Below, in pieces: positions 24,721 to 35,359 of a stretch of DNA of 64,000 bases. Below the pieces are notes generated by a model. It was not told the DNA's origin. It did not search any database and saw only the letters and a list, made by a program, of their open reading frames with translations. Position numbers and translations under genes: made by a program. The stretch's first letter is position 1; each line of letters starts with the position of its first letter. Source of the DNA: Gymnothorax reevesii. Taxonomy: Eukaryota; Chordata; Actinopteri; Anguilliformes; Muraenidae. The stretch covers positions 1,313,001-1,377,000 of the forward strand of contig CM056574.1 in NCBI GenBank assembly GCA_029721435.1, read 5' to 3'.

Positions 24721-25714
24721 AGCTGAGATGTTTAATTTTGCTTAAGGCAGTACTGATCTGCAGGAACATCCAAACCCTTCTCAAAATCACAACGACAGCG
24801 GCGACATCTAGCGGTGAAATGCACTGCGCTGTAAACTTGGAATTCGTGTAAAAATTGTTTGCTTTTCCGACCATTACCAAACTTGCGTATCGCATGTGGG
24901 TACATTAATATCTTTCCCAGTGCACTGATCACGCCATTGGCAGAGACATAATTCAGGACAATTCACCAGTCCATTGCAAAATTTACACACCATTCGCTCA
25001 CATACTTATAGCTAAAGGCAATTTAGTTTCTCCATTTGTACCCAGACTGAACCTATGCAAACAGGCAGAATATTCCAACTCCACACAAAAAGGCTCTGTG
25101 ACAGATTCAAATCCACAGCCTTCTTGCAGAGAGGCTGGAGGGCTACCGACAGCACCTCTGTGCCCCCCTAAAGCTTAGAATTTTACATGAAGGATGTTCA
25201 TTTCTTTTTTTACAAAAACAGAGCAACTTGTCAGAGATGGGTACACAGCAGATCATTAACATTCATTCCTGCAAACTTCAAACTACTGTAGGCTACGCGC
25301 ATTCAGCAAGCCCTCTTTGATGTGATTAATTCAGATGCTGGTTTTACATGACTAATCAAAACATTTTACAGCACAAGCCTACAGAGTGCTACACATTTAC
25401 CTCAGTTAAAAAATTTTTTCTGCATACTTTACATTCAGTAACAGAGAGTGAGCCTGATACGAGCCTAGTGGCCCATCGGGCCGGTGCTTAACCTCGGTTT
25501 CTATGGCATGAAGCGACTAGGAGTATAACTACTCCCCCTGGTTGGGATGCCAGTCCATCGCAGGTACCCCCCCAGGCTCTTAGTCAAGTTTCCCTGACTA
25601 TTTGCTGGTACACATTTATACACCTGGGTGGAGTGAGGCGTGGAGTGGGGGAGTGAAGTGTTTTGCCCAAGAACACACCGCAAAGGCCATGGCTGGGGCT
25701 TGAACTCAGGACCT
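24721..25714. repeat. Intergenic dispersed repeats
   Basis: About 24985-25170 contains the GCAATTTAGTTTCTCC and CCAACTCCACACAAAAAGG blocks of a common teleost interspersed repeat (related blocks recur at about 42210-42300). About 25440-25710 is another repeat-like block ending GGGCTTGAACTCAGGACCT, which resembles a tRNA-type B box and so suggests a SINE, but I cannot confirm an A box. Between them nothing is recognised. Confidence 0.4.
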
Positions 25715-26292
25715 TGTTATGGCCCCAATTTGTTATGACATATAAGACAGCAAGGGATGACAGACAAAATTATAAAACTAGAACAGATTTAATAAAACAA
25801 AGACTGACTTCTAACCTACAATTTATACTACTGACCAAGATTGACATATACAAGAAAATAAATATTTAAAACTTGAACAGATTTAATAAAACAAAGACTG
25901 ACTACTCACCTACAATTTATACTACTGACCAAGATTGACATATACAAGAAAATAAATATTTACAGTCCCTTGAGATGGGGTTGCGTGGTGATGTCCTGAC
26001 ACAGGAAAATGCTCCACCACCTGCAAAAACCAGCAAAATCTTCACAGGTCTTGAAAAGAGTCACAGGTCTGGTCAAATGTATCCTTCTCCTTGTAATTTC
26101 TCCAACTACTTTACTCTCTCAGTTTTTCTCCTTATATACTCTTTTCCAGCCCCCACCCACCTTCCAGACTTTTTTCGATTCACTGGGACTTCCCCTCTCA
26201 GGCATGCCCAGGACATGCCCAAACCTAGCTCCAGACTGGGCTAAACAAAAAAAGGTTAATACTGCCATCTTGTGGCAGTTTTCCACATTACA
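25715..26292 (-). mobile_element. LTR at the 3' side of Gmr1-like copy 1, with internal duplication
   Basis: Begins TGTTATGGCCCCAATTTG and ends CACATTACA, the same ends as the LTRs of copy 2, and is followed by the same polypurine-adjacent block (CCTCCATTCCAAAAGGG). About 90 bp is duplicated in tandem (AACAGATTTAATAAAACAAAG at about 25781 and about 25876). It is clearly diverged from the LTR at 33663-34128, and no matching target duplication is seen (ACCT before it, AGAC after the other). Confidence 0.8.
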
Positions 26293-26519
26293 CCTCCATT
26301 CCAAAAGGGAAAAATTTTGACTCATAGAGGCAAAATTTTTCTTTTCAATACAAAAATGATTAAGAAGACACTTATATTTATATACATATAATACAATATG
26401 CTAATAAACATGTGATATATATACAGACTCAAAAACGGGATAAGCAATCAGCGATTACATTGTCAGTACCCTTTACACGCTTTATTTCCAAGTCAAACTC
26501 CTGTAAAATCAAACTCCAA

Positions 26520-28001
26520 AGAGTTAAAAATGACCATTTTGAGCGACCTTAGACGTCCTTTTCTGAAAAATTAGTGAACGGTCACGTGACCAGCAGGTCA
26601 AAGGTGTAACGTCACTGTTTGTAGTCGATACTGCAGGTCGCCATTAATCATCGCCATTCAACACACGTATGGATCGTAGAAAAAGCTGCGTTTTAGCGTA
26701 GATTTGGCAAAATGGTGACAAATTGTGTTGTTGGAGGCTGTAGCCGGACATCCAAAGACAAATCGGCGAGTTTTTATGGATTTCCGAGCGAAGCCAAAGA
26801 CCACGTTCATACCCCTCATCCCCAGTTCTGTCATTGGCCTCATTCTCACCCTCCTCAAGCACTGAGTTGTCATGTTTGTCATCACTTGATATCTCGTCTT
26901 CATTTGACTCGGATTTCTCCTCTTCATACTCGAACGGCGAGTCCTGACAATCTCCTTCAAAAAAACCATTTGCTTCTTCCGTGTCGACCTCAAATTCGAG
27001 AGGTGTCGGGCAGGAAAGTTGATTCGAGCACGCCATTGAAGCAAGCAGCAGTTGTGATAATGTGTTGTTTTTTTTTTTCGCATGAACTAGTTCATGAGTT
27101 CAACAACAACATCACATGGGAATCACTTGACTGAATCATGATAATGGGATTTGTCACAGAGTTGCCACAACAGCGATCCAGTAGCCCAAATGGGCTACCT
27201 CTGACAGTCTTTGAGGATAAATAACCAAATAAAATAACATCGGATTTATTTATATATTTATTTATTTAATCAGTTCGCCTGTACACCCTATATAGTTATG
27301 GTTAGTAGGTTAGTTAGTTAGTTAGTTAGTTAGTAGGTTTAGTTAGTTGGTTAGTTTAATAGTTACTTGGTTAGTTAATTAGTTTCTTACTTCGTTATTT
27401 ACTTAGTTGGGTTAGCCTACTGTCTCAGTTTAGGACATACTCTGCAACAATAATGTATAATCTGAACTTGACGACCAGGACCAGTACCGAACCTGATCGC
27501 ATTTTGTTTGATTCGGGAAGTGATGTAGTAGAGAAAATTATAAATACAGGAAGCTCAGACAAAAAGAAAGAAAGAAAAAAATCACCTGACTGGAGGACGA
27601 AAAACCAGGCGAAAAACGCCTTTTTATTTTTACTTGGCCTACAATAGGGCAGCTACGGTACCAGCTCTAATTCACATGCAATGTATCGGTGCATCTCAGC
27701 ACGATGCGCGATGCAGCATCTCAGCACGATGCAGGGGTGCAAATTCCCCGGCAAATTCGTCCTGAAAGCACGGGTAAAAGGCGAAGTGGATACCTTATTT
27801 CATTTTCTACTGTGATCACGAAACTTTCCTTCATGTAAGTGTTGATATTTTCTCCTGAAAGCAAGCTTGATTTGAAAATTCACATGGAAATCGCTCGTGT
27901 GTTGGGGATGGGAATGAAGTTCGATCGACTCACTCAGTGTGTGTTGTTTTACGTGCAGCCATTGGTCACTGACGACATTGCCTTCAGCACGACTCCGACT
28001 C
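26520..28001. mobile_element. Foreign segment replacing the RNase H end of copy 1, with a THAP-domain fragment
   Basis: Copies 1 and 2 match up to about 26519 and again from 28002; between these points copy 1 has 1.48 kb of unrelated DNA in place of about 73 bp. On the plus strand 26712-26798 encodes M-V-T-N-C-V-V-G-G-C-S-R-T-S, then F-Y-G-F-P-S-E, the start of a THAP zinc finger (C-x4-C and the FPS/FPxD motif). The frame then collapses. On the minus strand 27036 back to about 26800 reads as an acidic N-terminus (E/D/S-rich). The two starts therefore point head to head. A GTTA microsatellite lies at about 27300-27370. Beyond that I cannot identify the content. It is probably a rearranged DNA-transposon fragment. 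Confidence 0.5.
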
Positions 28002-31000
28002 CGGATTGTGGTCAGTGTACACAATCATTGGCTTTTGCCCTGAGCAAATATAAACTGCAAAGTGTTGTAAAGATAGAACCAGAGCCAACAGCTCCTTCTC
28101 TATTGTGGAATAGTTCCTTTGGTGGCGATTGAACTTCCTGGAGAAGTATGCCACGAGATGCTCAATGTTATCAGTCACTTCTCTGCAGGAGCACAGATCC
28201 ACAAGCTTGGTCACCAGCATCGACCGCGATGGAGTACGGTTTGTTGAAGTCAGGAGATTTGAGCACGGGGAAGTGACACAGCAGAGACTTCAGGCGATTG
28301 AAGGCTCTTTGGCATGCATCATCCCAAGTGAACTTTACGCCTTTCTTCAGTTGGTTGGTGAGACTGAGAGCAATCTCAGCAAAGTTCTGGCAGAACTTGC
28401 GGTAGTACCCGATCATTCCAAGGAAGCGGCGCAAAGCTTTTTTGTTCTCAGGAACTGGAAAGTCCATGATGGCTTGGACTTCAGCATTTATGGGTGCCAC
28501 CTTACCCTGGCCTATGACGTAGCCAAGATAGGTGACAGTAGCACAACCAAAGTCACTCTTGTTCAGGTTAACAGTCAGGTTAGCCTGGGTCAGGCGCTGG
28601 AACAACGTCTCTACATCTTTCAGATGTTCTTCCAAGGAGTCACTCCATGTGATCAGGTCGTCGATGTATGCACTCATGTGTGGCAATCCGGCGATTGTAG
28701 ACTGTATCATCCTTTGGAACGTGGCTGGGGCATTTTTCATGCCAAAGGGTAGGACTTCATACTGGTACAATCCAGATGGTGTGGCAAAAGCGGAAATGCT
28801 CTTGGCCCTACTCTATCAATACAATCATCAATCCTAGGTATTGAAACACATCAGTTCTAGTTACAGCATTGACTTTGTGATAATCTGTACAGAATCTAGT
28901 ACTTCCATCAGGTTTTGGAACTAGCACACAGGGTGAACTCCAATCTGAGTTGGAGGGTCTGATAATATCACGTTCTAACATGTATTGAACCTCTTTCTCA
29001 GCAATCTTTCTCTTTTCAGGATTCATCCGGTACGGATGCTGTTTTATTGGTTTGGCATCACCAACATCTACATCATGAGAGGCTACAGAAACTCTCTTTG
29101 GAACATCAGGAAACAGATCTTGATATTTCTTGATCAATCTCTCAAACTGATCTTTCTGTGAGGGTTCTAAGTGCTGGAGTTTTACATCAAGATTTTGCAA
29201 CACTTCAGAGTTTGACAATTTACATGAAAGAACTTCAGCTTTAATTCTAGGTTCATCATCTTGAAACTCCCCCTCATCTTCACACGTCTCGACCATAGGA
29301 GAATCTGAAGTGACAGTTGCAACCCTAGCATTCCAATCATGATAAGGCTTCAGCATGTCAATGTGACACAACTGTTTTGGCTTCCTCCTATCTGGAGTCT
29401 TCACAATGTAATTGAGATCATTGAGTTTTGTCAGAATTTCATAAGGACAATAAAATCTAGCCTGCAATGGATTGGACTGCAAGGGAAACAACACAAGGAC
29501 CTTGTCTCCTAGTTTAAACTCATGGCTTCTAGCCTTATGATCATACCAAGTTATCATCTTGATTTCAAGTTCTCTTTGGCTAGGTCACAAGCTGCACGCA
29601 GTCTTTCCTTGAACTTGCTAACATAGTCTAACACACTGATGTGCGGCTCTTCCTCTTGCCATTGTTCACTCAATAACAGCAAAGGTCCTCTCACTTCATG
29701 GCCAAACACTAGCTCAAACGAATTGAATCCAGTAGACTCCTGCACTGCTTCTCTAGCTGCAAACAACAGCAAATGAACACCTTCATCCCAGTCTTTCTCA
29801 TGGTCATAACAGTAAGTCCTCATCATTGTCTTGAGAGTGGAATGAAACCGCTCTAAGGCACCCTGACTTTCTGGATGATAGGCACGAGAAAGAATCTGCT
29901 TTGCACCTAGTTCATACACAACCTGCTGAAACAATCCTGAAGTGAAATTGCTACCTTAGTCGGACTGAATTTCCCTGGGAAGGCCAAACAACGTGAAGAG
30001 CTTTATCAAAGCCTTCGATATTGCAGTTGCCTTGATGTTACGTAGAGGTATGGCTTCAGGGAATCTGGTAGATGCACACATGATTGTCTTTAAGTACTGA
30101 TTTCCAGATCTAGTCTTGGGTAATGGACTAACACAATCAACAATGACCTTAGAGAACGGCTCCCCAAATGCTGGGATAGGCTGCAATGGAGCTACAGGTG
30201 GGTCTAACTGGTGTTTTCCCAACAACCTGACAAGTGTGAAAGGTTTTGCAAAAGTTGGAAACGTCTTTCTGAAGCCCAGGCCAGAAGAAGTGTTTCATGA
30301 CCTTATCAACAGTCTTGTTAACACCAAGATGACCTTCTAAAGGTGAACTATGAGCCATTGTTAAGATCTCATTCCTGTAAACCTTCGGAATAACAATTTG
30401 CTTGACCACAGCCCAATCTGCATTGGCAGGGATATCAGGAGGGCGCCACTTCCGCAGCAACACACCATCCTTGAAATTATACCCAACTGGAACTGCGTCT
30501 ATTTCTTTATCAGGAAGGGCTCTCCTCTTTAGTACACAAATTTCAGGATCATTAGTTTGCTCCTCAATCAACTGCTTTCTGGACAGAGACAAGTCTCCAG
30601 ACACATCAGAATCACCAGACCCATCCGGCTGGCTGAATAGAGAACTGATAAAAGTATCTGATAAGTCCTCAAACGGAGAAACCATAGTAGGCCAATCAGA
30701 GTCATGAGGCGAACCACCTGAGTCCTGACTATTCAATGTGCTGGACGGCACCACATCACCTACTTCTTGAGCCTTCTTAGCCATAGCATGAGTCACTGTG
30801 CAAGAAGGATACAGAGATAGGTCCTCATCGCCATCTTCAGTGCTCGGCTGTGAAGTAAGATGTACAGGGGGAACTACTTTGCCCCCAGCCAGGTCATTGC
30901 CTAGCAACAGAGAAACACCTTTGATAGATAGACTTGACATAAGTCCCACCTTTACCTGTCCTTTAACTAAATCTGACTTCAAGAAAATAGAGCGCAGGGG

Positions 31001-33560
31001 TACAGATACAGTCCTCCCTTCAATACCTTGTACAAGTATAAAATCCCCAGAAGCGGTCTCATCACGTAACTCCAAGGAGTCCATCAACAAAAGTGACTGA
31101 GAAGCTCCGGTATCCCTTAGGATATATATGGGGACAGGAGTAGTATGCTCATTCAGAGCCACAAATCCCTCTGACACAAATGGAAGAAATTCCTCCCTCA
31201 CAAAGTAAGTAGTATCAGGCTTTTTAGCCCCACAAGGAGCAGGCAATTTAGTAGATCGGTTATCTACTACAGGGGTTTCTAGCCTTGTTTTCACAAAGGC
31301 ATTTAGTTTGGTATCCTTTTCTTTTTCTTTCTTAGCTTTACGGAACTAACAGTTAGTTGTAACATGACCAGATTTCTTGCAATAACTGCAAACTAAACCA
31401 CTTTTGTCACTGTCAGCTTTCACACTTTGAGCAGACCTGTTACTGGATTTCTGAGCACCATCACCAGATTTGTCTTTGGGTGAGGAATCTTGGGTATCAC
31501 CGTTACCTATTTTCTGAAATTGGAACCATCTATTGTTAATGCTAGACTGAAATTTAGACTTATGTGTGAGAGCATATTCATCTGCAAATTTGGCAGCTGA
31601 TTGCAAATTCAGTGCTTGCTTCTCATTAAGGTAGGTCTTAATATCATCTTTAACACAGTTCTTAAATTCTTCAATTAACACCATCTCTTTCAGTGAGTTG
31701 AAATCATCCTTCACTTCCATAGAAGTACACCAGCGCTCAAAGCAAACTTTCTTCTCGTTAGCAAATTCCACATAAGTCTGATTGTCAGATTTCTTCAGAC
31801 CTCTGAATTTCTGTCGGTAAGCCTCTGGAACCAACTCATAAGCTCTCAAAATAACCCATTTGACAACCTCAAAATCAGAGGAATCATCTGCAGACAAAGC
31901 CGAATAGGCTTGTTGAGCTTTACCCTTGAGGACAGTTTGCAACATCAGAGGCCAGTGTTCCTTTGGCCACTGACAACTCTTTGCTACCTTTTCAAAACAC
32001 TGGAAAAAGTTGTCAACATCCTTTTCTGTGAATGGAGGAACCAGTTTTACCTCCTGGCTAGCCCGAAATTTATTTACATTTGCTATTTTTATTTTTAGCT
32101 GCTCCAATTGGAGCCTTTCTTCTCTATCGAATTTCTCTAATTCAAAATCTCGCTGTCTTGCTAATTTTTCTAACTCAAATTCTCTTTGTTTTTCTTCTCT
32201 TGCTAATTTTTCTAACTCAAACTGACTTTGTTTTTCTTTTTCCTCCCTTTCAATCTCTAGCATTTTTAATTTAAGTTCCATTTCTATTTTTGGATTTTCC
32301 ACTGGAAACTGTTCCAGATCTCCTGGTGCAAACACATTTTCATTAATGTAATATTCAACTATCTCTCTAGCCAGTCTTGCTTTTCGCATGGCTGTGTTGT
32401 GTTCTGGCCTTTGGCCAGGACAGCATTTATGGTTTAAACAGTTTCATGTTCCAAGTTTCATAGTTCATAGTTCATAGTTCCATAGTTCATGTTTCATAGT
32501 CACAGTTTTAACAGTTTCTTGTTTAGGATTACTCATTTCTTAATTCATGTTCCATGTCCATGTTTTTACTTTTCCATGTTTTTGTTTTTGCCAGGTCTGC
32601 CATGCCACTCCACCGCTTGTCTGCGTTCCGCCCCGTGCCTTCGTTGTTGCACATTTCAGAGCTCTGGTTGGCTTTGGTATTTCCCCCTTCCTTCTGTGCT
32701 GTGCTGATTCGGGGCTCTCTAAGCTTAATTGGCAATTAACTGTTTTTAAGTTACTAACATTTACTAACACTCACTGGGTGGTGTAATTCTTAGATAGGCA
32801 CATTACTAATATTACTAATTTAGACAGGGAGTTTATTGTCATGATTCCTGCTTTGCTATTTCAAGATCTTGCTGTGCTTTTCTGTTCTTAACATTCATGC
32901 TTGCTTCCAAACTGCATACTTAATTTGGTTCTTAAGCTGAGCACGCTCATTCTCTTTATGAGCAGGTCATGTCATCCAATCTCTGTCCATGTCTTGATCT
33001 TGCCATGCCTCTTGTTTCTGCTTCTCCAGGTGTTGCCCCTCATGTGTCCTTGATTACTGAGCCTTTATCTGGATGCGGTGGAAGTTGGCTGGCAGACAGT
33101 GTCTCGCGTCTCGCTGCATGTTCAAGTTCCCTTGCATGTCAAGTTTCAAGTCTTGTTCTAGCCTCTTGTCAAGTCTCGTAATTATAGCTCTTGCCTTGTG
33201 TATATATTTAGTCTTGTTATTTATTTTTCTTAATCATCTTGCCTGGAGTTTCCAGTGCCTTTTGTTTTTTGCCATTTTGCATTCTTTGTTGATAGCTCTG
33301 TGTAGCATACTTTAGTTTGTCCTTTTGCAACCCTTTGGGCCGAGTTTTTTGTTGGCCCTCGTGCCTGTTTTGCTTTTGTTTTAATAAATTCCATCTTCCC
33401 TTCCACCTCGCGTTTGGTGTCTCTCTGATCCCGCATCAGGCTGGTTCTACCTCTGTCAGCTCCAAATGTCAGCATATTTCCAACAGTTCTGTCTTTTTAA
33501 AAGACTTCAAAACCCCTACTATTGGTGATGCCAAGAAATCATCCATTGCTGTTGATCTAT
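28002..33560 (-). pseudogene. Gmr1-like Ty3/gypsy polyprotein, copy 1, broken
   Basis: Reading from right to left, the order matches copy 2: gag start (near 33557), coiled coil, CCHC knuckle, DTG protease, HHCC and integrase core, then reverse transcriptase and part of RNase H. It is interrupted by a solo LTR at 32395-33438. It carries a stop right after the zinc knuckle (31346-31348), several frameshifts (pieces end or begin near 31294, 30149, 29956, 29557, 28770 and 28220) and a deletion of about 70 bp near 28810 that removes the segment with the first catalytic Asp of RT. It also carries TAA at the same integrase position as copy 2. By eye the internal sequence is about 94-95% identical to copy 2. 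It cannot encode a working element. Confidence 0.88.
32395..33438 (+). mobile_element. Solo LTR (1,044 bp) inserted in the gag of Gmr1-like copy 1
   Basis: Copy 2 reads CGCATGGCTGGTTTTACC at this place. Copy 1 reads GGCTG (32390-32394), then TGTTGTGTTC...CCGCATCA, then GGCTG (33439-33443) and continues the gag. This gives TG...CA ends and an exact 5-bp duplication with no internal genes, which defines a solo LTR left by recombination. A TATATATTTA (33200 area) and AATAAA (33383 area) on the plus strand suggest plus orientation. The parent family is not identified and it is unrelated to the Gmr1 LTRs. Confidence 0.9.
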
Positions 33561-33662
33561 ATCTATAGGAAAATAAAAAAAAAAACAATTTTACAATTTG
33601 AAATGTTAAATTTTCAATAAATGACTCACACAATGTTCTATCCCGGACTTGAGCCCCCAATT

Positions 33663-34128
33663 TGTCATTACATGAACACAACAGCGAAGGATGACACCAA
33701 AATTTTAGAACTTGAACACATTTAATTTTTAACAAAAAAACAACAAATAACTAATATACTGACCAAGATTGAATACAAAAACAGAAATATTTACAGTCCC
33801 TTTGGTGGGGTGGCTTGGTGATGTCCTGGGTGAGGAAAATGCTCTAACACAGGCAAAAATCCACTCAAAGCTTCACAGGTCTTAAACAGAATGACAGGTC
33901 TGGTCACCATGTATCCTTCTCCTTGCAATTTCTCCTAATATTTTACTGTCTCAATTCTCCCCTTTATATGCTCTTTTGCAGACCCCTCCTACATTTAGAC
34001 CTCTATTTTTTTATTTTCTGGGACTTGTCCCCAGACATGCTCGAAACATGTCCAAACATAGCTCCAGTCTGGGCTTAAGAAAAAAAAAAGGTAAATGCTG
34101 CCATCCAGTGGCCTCTATTCACATTACA
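33663..34128 (-). mobile_element. 5' LTR of Gmr1-like copy 1
   Basis: Starts TGTCATTACATG (lacking the TGTTATGGCCCCAATT leader of the other LTRs, probably lost between the repeated AATTTGT sequences) and ends CACATTACA. Next to it, inside the element, GAGCCCCCAATT with CCCGGAC upstream is the primer-binding site in minus orientation. It is roughly 80% similar to the copy 2 LTR by eye, lower than for the internal region. Confidence 0.8.
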
Positions 34129-34424
34129 AGACAGCAGTGCACACTCGTGACTGAATTCAATGTGGCCCTGCACACTGTTTGGCATGAAAGCAGTATCTCT
34201 GCTTGGCGAGTGACTGGTCAGGGCAGTGGCACCATCTCTTTATTCATGTCCTCCATTCTCTTACCCCGGCGCATCAAGCACTCATCGGCCACATCTGCTG
34301 CTTTGTTTAAACGGATCCAGTAATCAAGTGCGCCCTCCTTTTGTTTAGGCAATGTGCTGTAAAAGTCGGCAAGTGGCACGCTCGAATACAAAACCTCACT
34401 GAGGTATTGTTTGAGAATGGCATT
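34129..34424 (-). pseudogene. Retroelement gag-like fragment
   Basis: On the minus strand about 66 codons read I-L-K-Q-Y-L-S-E-V-L-Y-S-S, then P-L-A-D-F-Y-S-T-L-P and D-Y-W-I-R-L-N-K-A-A-D, followed by R-R-G-K-R-M-E-D-M before a stop. This resembles the gag or capsid-like region of another fish retroelement family (PLADFY and YWIRLNKA segments). Both ends are abrupt: copy 1's LTR on the left, Tc1 sequence on the right. The family assignment is from memory of similar fish proteins and is moderate at best. Confidence 0.45.
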
Positions 34425-34738
34425 ATTATTTCAGGGTTTGGAACATTGTCCTGCTGCATAACCCAAGTGCGCTTGAGCTTGAAGTCACAAACTGATGGTC
34501 GGACATTTTCCGGTAGAGAGCAGAATTCATAGTTCCATCAACTGCAGAAAGTCGTCCAGGTCCTTAAGCAGCAAAGCAGCCCCAGACCATCACACTACCA
34601 CCACCATGTTTGACTGTTGGTATGATGTTCAAAATGCTGTTCTAGCTTTTCCCCAGATGTAACGGAATGCACACCTTCCAAAAAGTTCAAGTTTTGTCTG
34701 GTCAGTCCACAGAATATTTTCCCAAAAGTCTTTGGGAT
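34425..34738 (-). pseudogene. Tc1-like transposase, C-terminal part of an element split by Gmr1-like copy 2
   Basis: The minus strand encodes Tc1-type catalytic-domain text: F-W-E-N-I-L-W-T-D-Q-T-K-L-E-L-F-G, then a G-rich W-W-x-S-G-A-A-L-L block with frame damage, ending V-M-Q-Q-D-N near 34440. WTDQTKLELFG holds the first catalytic Asp and QQDN the second. It continues directly from 40771-41190 once the Gmr1 element and one copy of GGAT are removed. The element is truncated at about 34425, before the third catalytic residue, and abuts the gag-like fragment. Confidence 0.85.
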
Positions 34739-35359
34739 TGTTATGGCCCCAATTTGTTATTACATTTATAACACAACAGCAACAGCAAGGGATGACAAAC
34801 ACAGTTTTAACAACTAAAACACATTTAATTTTTAACAAAGACAAAGACCAATAACAACCTACAACTAAAGACCAAGATTGATAACTAAGAAAAAACAGAA
34901 ATAATTACAGTCCCTTTTTGGTGGGGTGGCTGGGTGATGTCCTGGATGAAGAAAATGCTCAAACACAGGCAAAGAAATCCACAAAAGAAACGTCACAGGT
35001 CTTGAACAGAATGGCAGGTCTGGTCATCTTCTTGCAATTTCTCCTACTACTTTACTGTCTCAATTCTTTTCCTTATATACTCTTTTGCAGACCCCACCCA
35101 CATTTAGACCTCTTTTTTTTAATTTTCTGAGACTTGCCCCAGACATGTCCAGGACATGTCTAAACATGACTCCAGTCTGAGCTTAACAAAAAAGGTAAAT
35201 ACTGCCATCTAGTGGCCTATATTCACATTACACCTCCATTCCAAAAGGGAAAAATTTTGACTCATAAAGGCAAAATTTTTCTTTTCAATACAAAATGGTT
35301 AAGTGAACACTTGTCTATATATACATATCATACAATATTCAAACACATGATATACACAT

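Noticed and set aside
26712..27134. Host THAP-domain gene
   Set aside because: Only the first about 29 codons are THAP-like. The frame then runs into antisense of another ORF, and the block sits inside a retrotransposon.
28129..28752. 207-residue plus-strand ORF
   Set aside because: It is the antisense shadow of the reverse transcriptase/RNase H region of Gmr1-like copy 1.
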